Assembly (NCBI GenBank): GCA_005779525.1 | Contig: SXIZ01000083.1 | Span: 1 to 15,228 of the forward strand | Direction of reading: 5' to 3' | Source: Methylococcaceae bacterium | Lineage (GTDB): Bacteria > Pseudomonadota > Gammaproteobacteria > Methylococcales > Methylomonadaceae | Length of the DNA: 15,228 nt | The notes under the pieces: model-generated | What the model was told of the DNA's origin: nothing | What the model saw: the letters and a program-made list of their open reading frames with translations, nothing else | The model's database searches: none | In this document: one piece after another, positions 1 to 7,640 of the stretch | Layout: each line of letters starts with the position of its first letter | Position numbering within the stretch: position 1 is the stretch's first letter | Program-made: the position numbers and the translations under genes

Positions 1-837
1 ATTCAAGAAATTATCTTGTATCTGGGGATGTTCATCAAATCCGACCCGCATTTATTTACCGATATGCACACGGTCCGGGTTGGTCATATTTTGCAATTGT
101 TGAGTGTCAGACAACAGCGCGAATTAGGCTGTGATACTTTTGACCAAGCGTTTACTGCCATTTTGTCGTTATCGCCTTATCGGCTGTCGCGTAAAGTCAA
201 AGAAACGCTGGAAGATTACAGCAAAACCGAAGAACAACTGGATTTGGCCGAGACTTTGCACTACGACGGAGATAGCCGTGAAATTAGCAAAGCGCGATTC
301 TCTATCAGTATGGACCCTAAAGACATGGGGGATTCGCTAGATTGGTATGCTTGGCGAGAGCAACAAGGCAGCGTCGGACGAGAAAACAACGCCTTTTTTA
401 GTTGTGTCTGGGATATTCTGCATCACTGTAATGGACTCGTGATCGGCGAAAAACTCAATAGTAAAAACCGTCTGGATAGCGAAACCACCTTAGCGCAAAT
501 GACCGCTGGGGAGCAAAGCTTTAAATTACATGTCAGTCATTTGCTCAACAAAATCCAAGCGCCAGTGTATCGGCAGTTAACCGTTGAAACCTTAAAAGCC
601 ATCGCCTCCGTCTTACGTGAAAATACCGCAGTCCATATCGAAGATACGCTAGTCGTAGATATTATTCTAGGGCATGCGGTGAAGCGTAATTGGTTAAGAA
701 TTCACCCCGAACACGAAGATAGCTACGATCAGCATATTGCAGATGCCTGGCAAGCCTTTTATCATGCGCCGCCACACAAAGCTGCCAATGGTGTATTGGA
801 TGCCTTGGTGTATTTATTGGATCATGGCGAGCGATAA
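1..837 (+). CDS. Phosphorylase kinase alpha/beta-like (GH15-type) protein, C-terminal part
   Basis: The reading frame is open from base 1 and ends at TAA 835-837, so the 278 visible residues are the C-terminus of a larger protein whose start lies outside the window. I recognise the C-terminal region of eukaryotic phosphorylase kinase regulatory subunits (PHKA/PHKB): an early block on the pattern YLGMFI..P.LF..M...R.GHI, then FFSCVWDILHHCNG, MTAGEQSFKLHV, YRQLTVETL, and a final FYHAPPHKAANG-type segment. In that family the N-terminal half resembles glycoside hydrolase family 15 glucoamylases, and eukaryotic subunits regulate glycogen phosphorylase kinase. Bacterial members are usually annotated as GH15 proteins and their function is unknown to me. 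No signal peptide or membrane segment is visible in this part. Family assignment is from memory of the conserved blocks; a role in glycogen metabolism is inference. Confidence 0.72.
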   Translation: MQEIILYLGMFIKSDPHLFTDMHTVRVGHILQLLSVRQQRELGCDTFDQAFTAILSLSPYRLSRKVKETLEDYSKTEEQLDLAETLHYDGDSREISKARFSISMDPKDMGDSLDWYAWREQQGSVGRENNAFFSCVWDILHHCNGLVIGEKLNSKNRLDSETTLAQMTAGEQSFKLHVSHLLNKIQAPVYRQLTVETLKAIASVLRENTAVHIEDTLVVDIILGHAVKRNWLRIHPEHEDSYDQHIADAWQAFYHAPPHKAANGVLDALVYLLDHGER

Positions 838-867
838 GGGTAGAGGTTAAGAGCGTAGTAGGCGCGC

Positions 868-897
868 AAAGTTATAGTGGTTTTTCATTATAACTTT
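868..897. terminator. Hairpin downstream of the PHK-like gene
   Basis: Bases 868-879 pair with 886-897 in a 12-bp stem with a single G:T pair and a 6-base loop (gttttt). It lies 30 bp after the stop codon of the rightward gene. There is no clear U-tract on either side, so it is a stable hairpin that could protect an mRNA end or help termination rather than a textbook Rho-independent terminator. CGCGC-type bases also flank both arms (862-866 and 903-908), separated by a 3-base offset. Confidence 0.4.
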
Positions 898-949
898 GGG
901 TGCGCGTCGTTAATCTGCCAAAAGTAGCGGCAGTCTGTAGCTTTTGGTC

Positions 950-1121
950 TCAAGCAATTACTTGTAAGCCATTTTTTCTGCACTAAGCTCAATCGCTTTA
1001 ATGATGCACCTTGCGGGTGTTTTTCGCCGCGTTCCCACTGGCTGACCAAGCCTGTGGTGGCATTCAAATAACTGGCTAAACTATTGTTGGGGCATCGCAA
1101 AATAACTCGCTTAGGATTATA
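950..1121 (-). pseudogene. Frameshifted remnant of an Xre/HigA-type antitoxin
   Basis: On the minus strand the frame reads SLASYLNATTGLVSQWERG, then EKHPQGASLKRLSLVQKK. This is the helix-turn-helix half of small Xre-family antitoxin or NadS-like regulators, normally about 100 residues. Two defects are visible. The N-terminal third is not recognisable and has no ATG; the frame is closed by TGA about 21 bases before a possible TTG at 1100. At a run of six A (minus strand; T's at 972-977) the frame then goes wrong. Removing one A restores the family's ending QKNGLQVIA followed by TGA at 952-950, whereas the uncorrected frame runs on to 888 with a non-homologous tail. No toxin gene lies beside it. 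It is best read as a decayed solo antitoxin or regulator. A sequencing error in the A-run could explain the tail but not the missing N-terminus. Confidence 0.6.
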
Positions 1122-1198
1122 TTTTCAAGGCTGATTGGGTACTTAAATTTTATCCTGCGAGCTGCCAAAATAAAGAGTTTTACAGCGTTAAATTCGGA

Positions 1199-2419
1199 TT
1201 AAGCGGTATCTTGATCATGCCCATGCAGTTTATTAAGTACCCCCATACTCACAAAGATAAACATGCCAAAGCTGATCACAATGGTATTGACGCTACACTC
1301 AAAATGCAGCATAAGCGCATAGCCGCCTAGCATTAATAATATCGATAAGTTTTCATTAAAATTTTGCACGGCGATGGAGTGTCCTGCGCCCATCAGTTGA
1401 TAACCACGATGTTGCAATAAGGCGTTCATCGGGATCACAAAGACGCCTGCTAAGGTACCAATAATTACCAGCATCAGTATGGCAATACGCCAATCACTGA
1501 CCCAGGCCATGGCGGCGACTACGATGCCCATTAACATGCCCATGGGTAAGACTTTAACCGCATGTTCCAAGACGACTGCTTTTGCGGCGATCACCGAACC
1601 AATCGCTAAACCCACGGCGACGACTGCGGTTAATTGCGTAGCTTGTGCTAATTCTAGCTGTAATGCACTCGCGGCCCAGAGCAAAATAATAAAGCGTAAG
1701 GTCGTGCCCGCCCCCCAAAAAATGGACGTTACCGCCAGCGAAACTTGACCTAACGGATCACGCCATAAGGCCAAAAGTGACCGCCAAAAATCTATGAGCA
1801 AAAATTTAATACTACTTTGTTTACACGCATGTTCGATGGGGAGTTTCGGGATATAGAGATTCACTAGCGCTGCGATTAAATAAATACCCAAAACTATACT
1901 GATCGCAAATTTGGGGATATTTGTCACTGAAAATGCAGGTAAATAGTGTTGCATCAGGGTTTCAATATTCGGGCTGATCAACATGCCGCCCAAAATTGCG
2001 CCTAAAATAATCGCGGCGACGGTCAGGCCTTCCATCCAACCGTTAGCCCACACCAAACGTTGAGCTGGGAGATATTCCGCCAAAATGCCATATTTAGCCG
2101 GAGAATACATGGCCGCACCGATCCCTACAAAGCCATAGGCGATTAAAGGATGTAATCCCAACAACATCGCTGCACAGCCCAGCATTTTTATGCTGTTACT
2201 GATTAACATCACCCGACCTTTGGGTAAGGCATCCGCATAGATACCCACAAATGGGGCTAACACGATAAAGGCAAAGACAAAGAACTGTTGTAATACCGGG
2301 GTTTGCCAAGCCGGGGCTTGCAGGTATTTCAGTAAGGCAATGGCTGCAAATAAGAGCGCGTTGTCGGCTAAGGATGAAAAAAATTGTGCGCTTAGTATGA
2401 TATAAAAGCCTCGATTCAT
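1199..2419 (-). CDS. lplT: Lysophospholipid transporter LplT (MFS)
   Basis: This 406-residue inner-membrane protein matches LplT, the major facilitator that flips lysophospholipids, chiefly lyso-phosphatidylethanolamine, to the cytoplasmic face for re-acylation. The N-terminal pattern is diagnostic: AQFFSSLADNALLFAAIALL (residues 11-30), then APFVGIYADALPKGR (55-69) and MYSPAKYGIL (104-113), all close to the E. coli protein. About 12 hydrophobic segments fill its length. I chose the ATG at 2419-2417 because it overlaps the TGA of the upstream phosphoesterase gene (ATGA) and starts just before the first membrane segment. A longer frame to 2461 would add 14 residues inside the neighbour. In E. 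coli lplT pairs with the acyltransferase aas, which is absent here; the partner is an LpxH-like phosphoesterase. The overlap implies one operon with translational coupling. Confidence 0.9.
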   Translation of the reverse strand: MNRGFYIILSAQFFSSLADNALLFAAIALLKYLQAPAWQTPVLQQFFVFAFIVLAPFVGIYADALPKGRVMLISNSIKMLGCAAMLLGLHPLIAYGFVGIGAAMYSPAKYGILAEYLPAQRLVWANGWMEGLTVAAIILGAILGGMLISPNIETLMQHYLPAFSVTNIPKFAISIVLGIYLIAALVNLYIPKLPIEHACKQSSIKFLLIDFWRSLLALWRDPLGQVSLAVTSIFWGAGTTLRFIILLWAASALQLELAQATQLTAVVAVGLAIGSVIAAKAVVLEHAVKVLPMGMLMGIVVAAMAWVSDWRIAILMLVIIGTLAGVFVIPMNALLQHRGYQLMGAGHSIAVQNFNENLSILLMLGGYALMLHFECSVNTIVISFGMFIFVSMGVLNKLHGHDQDTA

Positions 2420-3189
2420 ACCGCTTCCAATAGTGCTTCTGACTCTAATTGCATCTGCCATTGAATCAATTCTAAACTGCCGTCAAAGTGTTCGACGATT
2501 GCGGTACAACTTTCGACAAAATCCCCGGTATTGATATACATAAACTGCTCGATAGCTTTCATTTCGGCGTGATGAATATGCCCACAGACGACGCCGTCCA
2601 AGTGCTCGTCTTTAAGTGTTTGGACAATGTTGGTTTCGTAATCAGAAATAAATTGCACAACATTTTTAACTTTGTATTTAATAAAGCTGGCCAATGAAAA
2701 TTGCGAACGTAAACCGAGTAATTTACGTAATAGCCGCAATATGCGGTTTATCTCAATCAAAAAATCATAGCCTTTGCTTCCAAGACGCGCGATCCATTGA
2801 TGATGTTTGGCGATGGTGTCGTAGATGTCGCCGTGAATAATCAGTAATTTTTTCCCTTGCAGGGTCGTGTGCACATCAGAATTTTTGACCACGATGTCAC
2901 CGAATACATAATTGTCATATTCGCGAACATTTTCATCGTGGTTGCCTGGAATATAAATCACTTGCGTGCCATGCCGCGCTTTACGCAAGATCTTCTGAAT
3001 GACGGTATTGTGTTCGCGTGGCCAGTACATTTTGCGCGATAAGGCCCAAAAATCCACGATGTCGCCGACTAAGTACAATTTTTCACTTTCGGTATGTTTT
3101 AAAAAATCTAGCAACATATCGGCCTGACATTGGGTCGAGCCTAAATGTAAATCTGAAATCCAGATGGTTTTGAAGGAGTTTGTATTCAT
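2416..3189 (-). CDS. LpxH-superfamily metallophosphoesterase (UDP-2,3-diacylglucosamine diphosphatase-like)
   Basis: This 257-residue calcineurin-like phosphoesterase shows all five metal-binding blocks: D13-x-H15 in SDLHLG, GDIVD (42-46), GNHDE (82-86), HGD (119-121) and GHIHH (203-207). A basic, hydrophobic stretch around 147-176 resembles the membrane-facing insert of this group. Whole-length similarity is to proteins annotated as UDP-2,3-diacylglucosamine diphosphatases, but the third block is GNHD where classical LpxH has GNRD, so it belongs to the broader LpxH-like group and its substrate is uncertain. The ATG at 3189-3187 places KTIWISDLHLG near the start, as in relatives. The frame stays open to an ATG at 3270, which would add 27 residues without family resemblance. 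Neither start has a clear ribosome binding site. Its stop overlaps the start of lplT, suggesting a role in envelope lipid handling. Confidence 0.8.
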   Translation of the reverse strand: MNTNSFKTIWISDLHLGSTQCQADMLLDFLKHTESEKLYLVGDIVDFWALSRKMYWPREHNTVIQKILRKARHGTQVIYIPGNHDENVREYDNYVFGDIVVKNSDVHTTLQGKKLLIIHGDIYDTIAKHHQWIARLGSKGYDFLIEINRILRLLRKLLGLRSQFSLASFIKYKVKNVVQFISDYETNIVQTLKDEHLDGVVCGHIHHAEMKAIEQFMYINTGDFVESCTAIVEHFDGSLELIQWQMQLESEALLEAV

Positions 3190-3456
3190 AAAATATTGAT
3201 TTATATAAGCCAAGAAAAGATCTCTAGCTAATAGTTTGCCAGTCACTCGCGTCTTTAGGAGCACACGCATGACTCACGCTAACCAATACTCTAATAACTG
3301 TTTATGACAGCGGCGTGTCCTTTTAACGAAGATTTGGTGACAGCCAAATGTGAATAGCCAAAAAATTTGCGGCAGCAACATTGGGCAGACGTTTTCACAA
3401 AGCTGCAATATTTGCTCAGTATGCTTATCCAGTAATCTTAATTACTGGAGATTTTT
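3190..3456. promoter_or_regulatory. Divergent intergenic region with inverted repeats
   Basis: This 267-bp region must carry the start signals for the leftward phosphoesterase-lplT operon and the rightward lipoprotein-phosphatase pair. I do not see a convincing -35/-10 pair on either strand. Visible elements are an inverted repeat ATTTGG/CCAAAT (3332-3337, 3344-3349), two minus-strand CTGTCAY words (3304-3310 and 3338-3344), and a hairpin just before the lipoprotein start (3429-3448). Confidence 0.35.
3429..3450 (+). promoter_or_regulatory. Hairpin overlapping the lipoprotein ribosome binding site
   Basis: CCAGTAAT (3429-3436) pairs perfectly with ATTACTGG (3441-3448) around a CTTA loop. The Shine-Dalgarno GGAG is at 3447-3450, six bases before the GTG start at 3457, so its first two G's are inside the stem. 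Folding could limit ribosome access. The following T5 run (3452-3456) makes an attenuator reading possible as well. Confidence 0.45.
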
Positions 3457-3930
3457 GTGTTGTTACCTAAACAGAGCGTAGGTGCGTTGTTGCTGTTTAC
3501 GCTACTAACCCTCAGTGGCTGTAATGGCTTAAGCGAATCTAATGCGCTAAAGCCGACCCTACGAGCAGTGGAATTGAATTGGAAAGATTTTTATAAACTC
3601 CCGGTCGGGCCGTTAGGTTTAGAGCCTACCCCTAAATTACTCAGTTTGGCCAATAAAGCAGTGCGTTTACACGGCTATATGGTGCAAGAAGAGGAACCGC
3701 AAACGGGGGTTTTTCTATTAACCCCGATGCCCGTCAGTCTAGCGGAACAAGAAGATGGCCCTGCCGACGATTTACCTGCAACTACGATGTTCGTGCATAT
3801 GCCGGAAGCTGATAAACAGCAAGCCATGAAGTTTCGTGCAGGACTTTGGGAATTAGAAGGCACGCTAGTTCTTGGAAATCAGGAAGAGCCCGGTGGACGA
3901 GTGTCGTATGCACGCTTAATGCTGAATTAA
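3457..3930 (+). CDS. Small lipoprotein, DUF3299-like
   Basis: This 157-residue protein has a lipoprotein signal: a basic, then hydrophobic N-terminus and a lipobox LSGC ending at C22, so it should be processed and lipid-anchored. No membrane segment follows. The mature part contains LNWKDFYKLP, then an RLHGYMVQ...VFLLTPMPV block, a TTMFVHMP block and a closing WELEGTLVLG...GRVSYARLML block. This order of short beta-rich blocks recalls DUF3299 proteins, in which a 'v+L.Gy.vp...fLLvP' core is followed by 'v.GtL'. The resemblance is partial and the family's function is unknown to me. The start is GTG with GGAG six bases upstream. The gene ends 30 bp before the alkaline phosphatase and is probably cotranscribed with it, so an extracytoplasmic partner role is possible but unproven. 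Confidence 0.6.
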   Translation: MLLPKQSVGALLLFTLLTLSGCNGLSESNALKPTLRAVELNWKDFYKLPVGPLGLEPTPKLLSLANKAVRLHGYMVQEEEPQTGVFLLTPMPVSLAEQEDGPADDLPATTMFVHMPEADKQQAMKFRAGLWELEGTLVLGNQEEPGGRVSYARLMLN

Positions 3931-3960
3931 TCGAGTTATATATTATCAATAGGAAAACCA

Positions 3961-5943
3961 ATGAAAAACCGTGTTTTATTAATGAGTATGGCTACGCTTT
4001 TAGGTTTAGGCGCTAGCGCCGCCATGGCGGATCCTAAAATATCGCGGATGTCGCCACCTAGCCAATTATTCGCCACTGCGGGTGCGCAAGCCGCGCCGAT
4101 GATTTCGCGCTTTTTACCTGGACAACGCTTTGATTTACAAGCGACTATCATTCCTGATGCCGGCAGCAGTATTACCCAAATCTTTGGTGCGATTGACGAT
4201 GTGCCCCTAAGTGCTCCCGCAGGTGTAATCAGTATTGTTCCGGCAACAGCTATTGTAAAGGCCTCGCCCGGTGCGGTCGTGGCTTCTTTACGCGGCTATT
4301 CGAATGCCACCGTCGGCGTACATACCTTGACGATTTCGGCAACGCAAAGCAATGGTAAAACCGTCACTGCCAAAGGCAATTTTGAAATTGTCGGTCTACA
4401 AACAGGCACGAACAAAATCAAAAATGTTATTTTTATGTTAGGTGACGGTATGGGTGCCAGCCAACGCACTGCCGCACGTATCATGATGAATGGTTACTCA
4501 CAGGGTAAAGTGAATACCAAGATGGCGATGGATACGTTCCCGAATACCGCGATGATTATGACCGCGTCGTTAAATTCTATCGTGACCGATTCTGCGCCCG
4601 GTATGCAAAATTATGTAACGGGTAACAAAGCGCAAAATAACCAAGAAGGCGTGTGGCCGGATGATACTTCGGATAAATTTGATAATCCGCGTGTGGAATA
4701 TGTCTCTGAATATTTAGCTCGTACCCAAGGTAAAAAACTGGGCATCGTCACTACCGCCGATGTATTTGATGCTACGCCAGCTTCGAATGCAATCCATACC
4801 CAAGACCGCGGTGCAGGCACGGGGATTGTGGATCAGTTCTTTGATGATGCAGACAAAACGGGCTTAACGGTCCTGATGGGCGGTGGTCGTAAATGGTTCT
4901 TGCCTGCTACAGCGGTTGGTTCAGCGCGTAGCGATAGCAGCGATTATGTCTTACCGTCAGATGTGGTCGCAGGTTGGAATGTGGCCTCAGGTAAATTGGA
5001 TAAATCGCGGGATTTAATCGCCGAGTTCCAAGCCGCAGGCTGGAGCTATGCCCCGGACAAAACCACCTTAACAGCAGGCAATACCCCGAAAAAACTGTTG
5101 GGTTTGTTTGCGTTTTCGAATATGAATGTGGCTTTGGATAAAATCGATGGTCGTCGTGGCAGTTCAAAAGTTGTCAGCGATTACGGTTTTACCGATCAGC
5201 CGTTGTTGGATGAAATGACTAGCAAAGCGCTGCAAGTGTTAGACGCTAACAGTCCACAAGGTTTTGTGCTGATGGTTGAAGCCGCTTCTATTGATAAACA
5301 AGCGCACAACATGGATACCGAACGGATGCTATTAGATGTCATCGAATTTGATCATGCCATTAAAGTGGCTCAAGACTATGCCAAAGCACACACTGATACG
5401 TTAGTTATTGTGACCGCCGATCATGAAACTGCAGGCACCACGATTATTGGTGCGTCAAAAGTCACAGATGCGGTATTACAAACTAAAGAAGCAACTGTAA
5501 AGACAATGCGTGATGATGTCGTCGGTAACTATGATGCGGCGGGCTTTCCTAAATATACGCTGGCAGCCGATGGTTTCCCGACCACCACTAACGTTGATTA
5601 CCGTTTATTAATCGGATATGGCGCTAACGCGGATCGTAACGAAGACTGGCGTACTAATCCAGAACCGATCCATGACACGCAACAATCTTTAGACAAGACT
5701 GCGCCACTGTTGTCGGCACCTAAGTTGAATACCTATGATACCGATGCCCGTAATATACGTGATGCCGATAAAGGCTTGTTTATTACCGGACAAGTAGCAG
5801 GCAGTTCCGCTGTGCATTCTGGTGGTGATATTCCATTGTCAGCCTATGGCTTAGGCAGTGATTTATTTAAAGGCACTATCGATAATACCGATGTGTTCTT
5901 TGCACTGATGCAAGGTGTGGTTGGCGGTACCAGCTTTAAATAA
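3961..5943 (+). CDS. Secreted alkaline phosphatase, PhoA family, with N-terminal extension
   Basis: This 660-residue exported enzyme should hydrolyse phosphomonoesters outside the cytoplasmic membrane. A signal peptide (1-23, AMA|DP) comes first. Residues about 25-150 form a beta-rich domain with an Ig-like look that is not part of the E. coli PhoA core. The catalytic core begins at GDGMG (161-165). Residues matching E. coli PhoA are D162 (Asp51), the nucleophile S211 in TDSAPG (Ser102), T272 in DATPA (Thr155), R283 (Arg166), E440-D445-H449 in EAASIDKQAH (Glu322, Asp327, His331), D487-H488 in TADHE (Asp369, His370) and H619 in VHSGG (His412). All metal ligands and the nucleophile are therefore present and it is probably active. 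AGGA at 3951-3954 is the ribosome binding site. It follows the lipoprotein gene by 30 bp. phoA itself is not assigned because the architecture differs. Confidence 0.93.
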   Translation: MKNRVLLMSMATLLGLGASAAMADPKISRMSPPSQLFATAGAQAAPMISRFLPGQRFDLQATIIPDAGSSITQIFGAIDDVPLSAPAGVISIVPATAIVKASPGAVVASLRGYSNATVGVHTLTISATQSNGKTVTAKGNFEIVGLQTGTNKIKNVIFMLGDGMGASQRTAARIMMNGYSQGKVNTKMAMDTFPNTAMIMTASLNSIVTDSAPGMQNYVTGNKAQNNQEGVWPDDTSDKFDNPRVEYVSEYLARTQGKKLGIVTTADVFDATPASNAIHTQDRGAGTGIVDQFFDDADKTGLTVLMGGGRKWFLPATAVGSARSDSSDYVLPSDVVAGWNVASGKLDKSRDLIAEFQAAGWSYAPDKTTLTAGNTPKKLLGLFAFSNMNVALDKIDGRRGSSKVVSDYGFTDQPLLDEMTSKALQVLDANSPQGFVLMVEAASIDKQAHNMDTERMLLDVIEFDHAIKVAQDYAKAHTDTLVIVTADHETAGTTIIGASKVTDAVLQTKEATVKTMRDDVVGNYDAAGFPKYTLAADGFPTTTNVDYRLLIGYGANADRNEDWRTNPEPIHDTQQSLDKTAPLLSAPKLNTYDTDARNIRDADKGLFITGQVAGSSAVHSGGDIPLSAYGLGSDLFKGTIDNTDVFFALMQGVVGGTSFK

Positions 5944-5958
5944 TCTTATGTATTCGCT

Positions 5959-5991
5959 CCAGCTGTCATCCATTATCAGGATGGTGGCTGG
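5959..5991 (+). terminator. Hairpin after the alkaline phosphatase gene
   Basis: Bases 5959-5971 pair with 5979-5991 in a 13-bp stem (three central G:T pairs) around a 7-base loop, 15 bp after the stop codon. The stem is GC-rich at both ends, but only acgtaatta follows, not a U-run. It probably marks the transcript end or stabilises the 3' end, with weak intrinsic termination. Confidence 0.5.
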
Positions 5992-6099
5992 ACGTAATTA
6001 CAAAACCCACAGAGTGAAAGTTGAAATTTTAGATATGCGTTCATGCATAGCACGCTTGCTGTATGAATGAATTTCTAAGCTTTACTGCTAAACCCACTT

Positions 6100-7629
6100 A
6101 TGAAAAAAGCCAAAATTAAAAAGCACAAACTGCTACTGCGCCATCTGACGTTGGATGATTACGAAAATATTGCCGTTTTGATGGAGCATGTCTACGGTAA
6201 TCTCGGCGGTGCTTGGAAACAAGAGCAATATGTTTCCCAAATCACGCGCTTTAAGGAAGGCCAAATCGTGATTGAAGATAATGGCGTCCTGGTTGCCGCC
6301 GCTTTAACCATGATCGTCGATTACGCCCGCTTTGGCGACGTGCATACCTATGCGCAAATTACGGGTGATGGCTATCTTACCCATCATGACCCGCACGGTG
6401 ATACCTTGTATGGCGTGGATATTTTTGTGCATCCCAAATACCGGGGGCTACGCTTAGGACGCAGGCTTTATGATGCACGTAAAGAGTTATGCCGCAATTT
6501 AAACTTGCGCCGTTTTATCGCCGGCGGACGTATTCCGGGCTATGCTAACTATGCCGATAGCTTATCGCCCGTCCGCTATATTGAAGAAGTCAAAAACCGG
6601 GAAATTTTCGATCCAGTGTTATCTTTTCAGTTAGCCAACGGCTTCCATGTGCGTAAACTGATTACTGGTTATTTACCCGTGGATGCCGAATCCAAAGGTT
6701 ATGCGACGCTGTTGGAATGGGTGAATCTGGATTATGTCGATAAACTCCCGAGTTTAGGCAGCCGTAAAAGCGTCATCCGTTTAGGCTTGGTGCAGTGGCA
6801 AATGCGCAGCATGACCAGTGTAGAAGAACTTTTGAAACACGCGGAATTTTTTATTGATGCGGTGGCAGGCTACCAAGCGGATTTCGTGCTGTTTCCTGAA
6901 TATATCAGCGCGCCATTAATGGGCTTGTTTAACGATAAAAACCCTCCCGATGCCATTCGAGCGTTGGCAGGCTTTAGCCGTGAAATTCGTAATGGCTTGC
7001 TTGAAATGGCGATGTCTTACAATATCAATATTATCGCAGGCTCCTTACCGGAATACAGTGCGCACGAGTTATACAACGTCTCCTGGTTACTTCGCCGCGA
7101 TGGCACGTTTGAAGCACAATACAAAATCCATGTCACTATTGACGAAGTCAGCTGTTGGGGGGTACAGGGTGGCGATGCCTTAAAAGTGTTTGATACTGAT
7201 TGCGGCAAAATTGCAGTGCTGATATGTTTTGACTCAGAATTTCCAGAATTAGCGCGCTTAGCGGCGTTAAAAGGGGCTGAAGTCATTTTTGTGCCATTCT
7301 GGACCGATACCAAAAACGCCTACCAACGGGTGCGTTATTGCTCACAGGCCCGCGCCATAGAAAACGAGTGTTTTGTGGTGATTACGGGGAGTGTCGGCAA
7401 TCTTCCTCACGCGGAAAACATGGATATTCAATATGCCCAGGCGGCGATTTTTAGTCCCAGTGATTTTTCTTTTCCGCATGATGCCATTCTGGCAGAAGCT
7501 ACACCGAACACCGAAATGACCTTGATTGCCGATGTGAACTTGGATTTATTAAAACAAGTGCGTAGCCGAGGTGCGGTCAGAAACCTGAGTAAACGACGCA
7601 CGGATTTATATCGCTTGGAGTGGTTGTAG
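6100..7629 (+). CDS. GNAT acetyltransferase-nitrilase fusion protein
   Basis: This 509-residue cytoplasmic protein joins two enzymes. Residues about 10-215 are a GNAT acetyltransferase-like domain, with the acetyl-CoA loop in VDIFVHPKYRGLRLGRRLYDAR (R115, G116, G120). Residues about 225-509 are a carbon-nitrogen hydrolase (nitrilase superfamily) domain with the complete triad: E267 in LFPEY, K342 in QYKIHVT and C376 in LICFDSEFPE. The architecture and length match a known bacterial family that includes B. subtilis YhcX. The true substrate is not evident; it could be an amide or nitrile released by, or coupled to, acyl transfer. The basic N-terminus, KKAKIKKHK, is not a signal peptide. The ATG at 6100 lacks a clear ribosome binding site; the next ATG is at residue 28, inside the conserved GNAT start. 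It is separated from the phosphatase gene by 156 bp and is likely its own unit. Confidence 0.9.
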   Translation: MKKAKIKKHKLLLRHLTLDDYENIAVLMEHVYGNLGGAWKQEQYVSQITRFKEGQIVIEDNGVLVAAALTMIVDYARFGDVHTYAQITGDGYLTHHDPHGDTLYGVDIFVHPKYRGLRLGRRLYDARKELCRNLNLRRFIAGGRIPGYANYADSLSPVRYIEEVKNREIFDPVLSFQLANGFHVRKLITGYLPVDAESKGYATLLEWVNLDYVDKLPSLGSRKSVIRLGLVQWQMRSMTSVEELLKHAEFFIDAVAGYQADFVLFPEYISAPLMGLFNDKNPPDAIRALAGFSREIRNGLLEMAMSYNINIIAGSLPEYSAHELYNVSWLLRRDGTFEAQYKIHVTIDEVSCWGVQGGDALKVFDTDCGKIAVLICFDSEFPELARLAALKGAEVIFVPFWTDTKNAYQRVRYCSQARAIENECFVVITGSVGNLPHAENMDIQYAQAAIFSPSDFSFPHDAILAEATPNTEMTLIADVNLDLLKQVRSRGAVRNLSKRRTDLYRLEWL

Positions 7630-7640
7630 GATATAGGGTC

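Larger units (their letters stand above)
838..1198. other. Intergenic stretch between convergent genes
   Basis: These 361 bases separate the rightward PHK-like gene from the leftward lplT gene. They hold the hairpin at 868-897 and the antitoxin remnant on the minus strand at about 950-1121. Between the remnant and lplT (1122-1198) I see no convincing gene, toxin partner or U-tract terminator for either neighbour. Confidence 0.5.

Noticed and set aside
2420..2461. Fourteen extra N-terminal residues for LplT.
   Set aside because: They lie inside the phosphoesterase gene, while the ATG at 2419 gives the ATGA overlap and the family's usual N-terminus.
3190..3270. Twenty-seven-residue N-terminal extension of the phosphoesterase.
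   Set aside because: No similarity to relatives, which begin close to the first metal-binding block, and no better ribosome binding site; it cannot be wholly excluded.
4907..5167. Antisense open frames across the alkaline phosphatase, nitrilase, kinase and other genes.
   Set aside because: The opposing frames encode complete proteins with intact motifs; the antisense frames show no domains and are by-products of codon bias.
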